8,014 bases of DNA from JANPPS01 sp043758105 (GTDB lineage: Bacteria > Pseudomonadota > Alphaproteobacteria > Acetobacterales > Acetobacteraceae): NCBI GenBank assembly GCA_043758105.1, contig JAYVOF010000238.1:1-8014 (forward strand), given 5' to 3'. Positions 7,307 to 8,014 of this stretch are shown piece after piece (within the stretch, counting starts at the first letter, position 1; each line of letters starts with the position of its first letter). Below the pieces are notes generated by a model. It was not told the DNA's origin and ran no database searches. It saw only the letters and a list, made by a program, of their open reading frames with translations. The translations under genes and the position numbers were made by a program.

Positions 7307-7400
7307 CGTCATCGCGAGCCCCGCTTGGGGTGCGGCAATCCAGGGGCGACAAGCGCGCTTGTCGCCCCTGGATTGCTTCGCCAAGCGGCTCGCAATGACG
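7307..7400. repeat. Long near-perfect palindrome between atpE and atpF'
   Basis: Arms 7307-7355 and 7356-7400 are inverted copies. The inner 21 bases of each arm (7335-7355 and 7356-7376) pair perfectly with no spacer; the outer parts (CGTCATCGCGAG against CTCGCAATGACG) pair with a few mismatches and 4 extra bases on the left. The outer right arm is repeated exactly at 1-31, so this is a dispersed element and not operon-specific. The palindrome begins 12 bases past the atpE stop codon, and its far end is 18 bases before the atpF' ATG. In RNA it would form a very stable stem of about 45 pairs, able to block 3' exonucleases or serve as a processing site. Confidence 0.93.
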
Positions 7401-7412
7401 ATGCTGTGGGTC

Positions 7413-7637
7413 TTAGGTGAACAGAATCAAGAACGCGATCAGCAGGGCGAACAGCGCGACCGCCTCGGTGAGCGCGAAGCCCAGAATGCCGATCGGGAAC
7501 ACGGCGTCACGCGCCGCCGGGTTGCGGCCCACGGTGGTCACCATGGCGGAGAAGATATTGCCGATGCCGATACCCACGCCCGCGAGCGCGATCACGGCCA
7601 GGCCGGCCCCGAGGGCCTTCGCAGCAAGAACGTCCAT
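7413..7637 (-). CDS. atpE: ATP synthase F0 subunit c (proton ring)
   Basis: A 74-residue hairpin protein that oligomerises into the rotating c-ring and carries protons across the inner membrane. Helix 1 (about 8-30) has the glycine motif GVGIGIGN for tight ring packing. The polar loop RNPAARD (38-44) contacts F1. Helix 2 (about 45-73) carries the essential carboxylate E58 in GFALTEAVALF. No sodium-type ligands are seen: E58 is followed by Ala, with no Gln at the helix 1 position of sodium rings, so proton coupling is expected. The length is normal for alphaproteobacteria. AAGGA lies 10 bases upstream of the ATG, and 27 bases separate it from atpB. The strong palindrome just after its stop may help raise c over b' and b, since many c copies are needed per complex. 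Confidence 0.96.
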   Translation of the reverse strand: MDVLAAKALGAGLAVIALAGVGIGIGNIFSAMVTTVGRNPAARDAVFPIGILGFALTEAVALFALLIAFLILFT

Positions 7638-7664
7638 GTCGATCTAGTCCTTTAGGTTATGGGA

Positions 7665-8014
7665 TTAGTGCAGATGCACGGCGTCGTGCAGGTAGATACA
7701 GGTCAGGATGGCAAACACATAGGCCTGTAGGGCGGCAACCAGCAGCTCGAAGCCGACCAGCACCACGTTGATCGCCATCGGCAAGATACCGGCGGCGGTG
7801 CCGAGCGCGCCGGCACCGGCCAGCAGCACGACGAACGTCGCGAACACTTCGAACATCACGTGCCCGGCCACCATGTTGGCGAACAGACGGATGCTAAGGC
7901 TCACGGGACGCGACAGGTAGGAGATCACCTCGATCGGGATGATCAGTGGCGCCAGCAGCTTGGGCGCACCTTCCGGGAAGAAATACGTAAAGAATTTCCA
8001 GCCGTGGATGTGCA
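7665..8014 (-). CDS. atpB: ATP synthase F0 subunit a, C-terminal part (cut by window edge)
   Basis: The last 115 codons of subunit a, the stator channel protein that passes protons to and from the c-ring; the rest lies beyond 8014. The frame stays open to the window edge, so the GTG at 7928 is internal. Conserved C-terminal features are intact: SLSIRLFANMVAGH, with the essential Arg matching E. coli R210, and LLVAALQAYVFAILTCIYL, with Gln matching Q252. The residue matching E. coli E219 is His (MVAGH), and that matching H245 is Glu (GFELL), the reciprocal swap known in many a subunits and mitochondria. The protein ends HDAVHLH. It is followed 27 bases later by atpE, as usual. An upstream atpI would be expected in the adjoining sequence. 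Confidence 0.95.
   Translation of the reverse strand, partial: HIHGWKFFTYFFPEGAPKLLAPLIIPIEVISYLSRPVSLSIRLFANMVAGHVMFEVFATFVVLLAGAGALGTAAGILPMAINVVLVGFELLVAALQAYVFAILTCIYLHDAVHLH

Noticed and set aside
1..8014. CRISPR array, tRNA or rRNA genes, insertion sequence or integrase
   Set aside because: No regularly spaced repeats, cloverleaf sequences, rRNA blocks or transposase/integrase motifs were seen. The repeats present are palindromic, few and unevenly spaced.

Overview
The window reads like the chromosome of a GC-rich alphaproteobacterium, most likely of the Rhodospirillales/Acetobacterales type. The main evidence is an F0 ATP synthase operon in the order a, c, b', b (atpB, atpE, atpF', atpF) with no F1 genes attached, which is the usual alphaproteobacterial arrangement. 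Every gene I can support lies on the minus strand, so transcription runs from high to low coordinates.

Right part (8014 to 6254): the C-terminal 115 codons of atpB, then complete atpE, atpF' and atpF. Each complete gene has a Shine-Dalgarno sequence. The genes are tightly spaced except between atpE and atpF', where 124 bases hold a very strong palindromic repeat. Middle (6253 to 4461): a pair of oppositely oriented palindromic repeats, then a lone periplasmic family-5 substrate-binding protein with a signal peptide and no permease or ATPase genes beside it. A third, unrelated palindromic repeat follows its stop codon.

Left part (4213 to 41): remains of a large DUF4011 / superfamily 1 helicase / PD-(D/E)XK nuclease protein of the kind linked to phage defence, followed by a PIN toxin and ribbon-helix-helix antitoxin pair. 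The helicase locus is broken. The DUF4011 part and the helicase-nuclease part are in different frames, and the segment that should carry the Walker A ATP-binding loop is absent from both. This indicates an internal deletion plus frame change rather than a simple frameshift. The toxin-antitoxin pair looks intact, with a 4-base ATGA overlap and toxin-first order. Together these look like a small, partly decayed defence patch next to housekeeping genes.

The clearest pattern across genes is that dispersed palindromic repeats sit just after the stop codons of the antitoxin gene, the substrate-binding protein gene, atpF and atpE. At least three sequence families are involved. No convincing U-tract terminator was seen, so these hairpins are the best candidates for RNA 3' ends or processing sites. 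I did not find a clearly new biological system. The ATP-binding-loop deletion and the repeat-to-3'-end pattern deserve the most attention.
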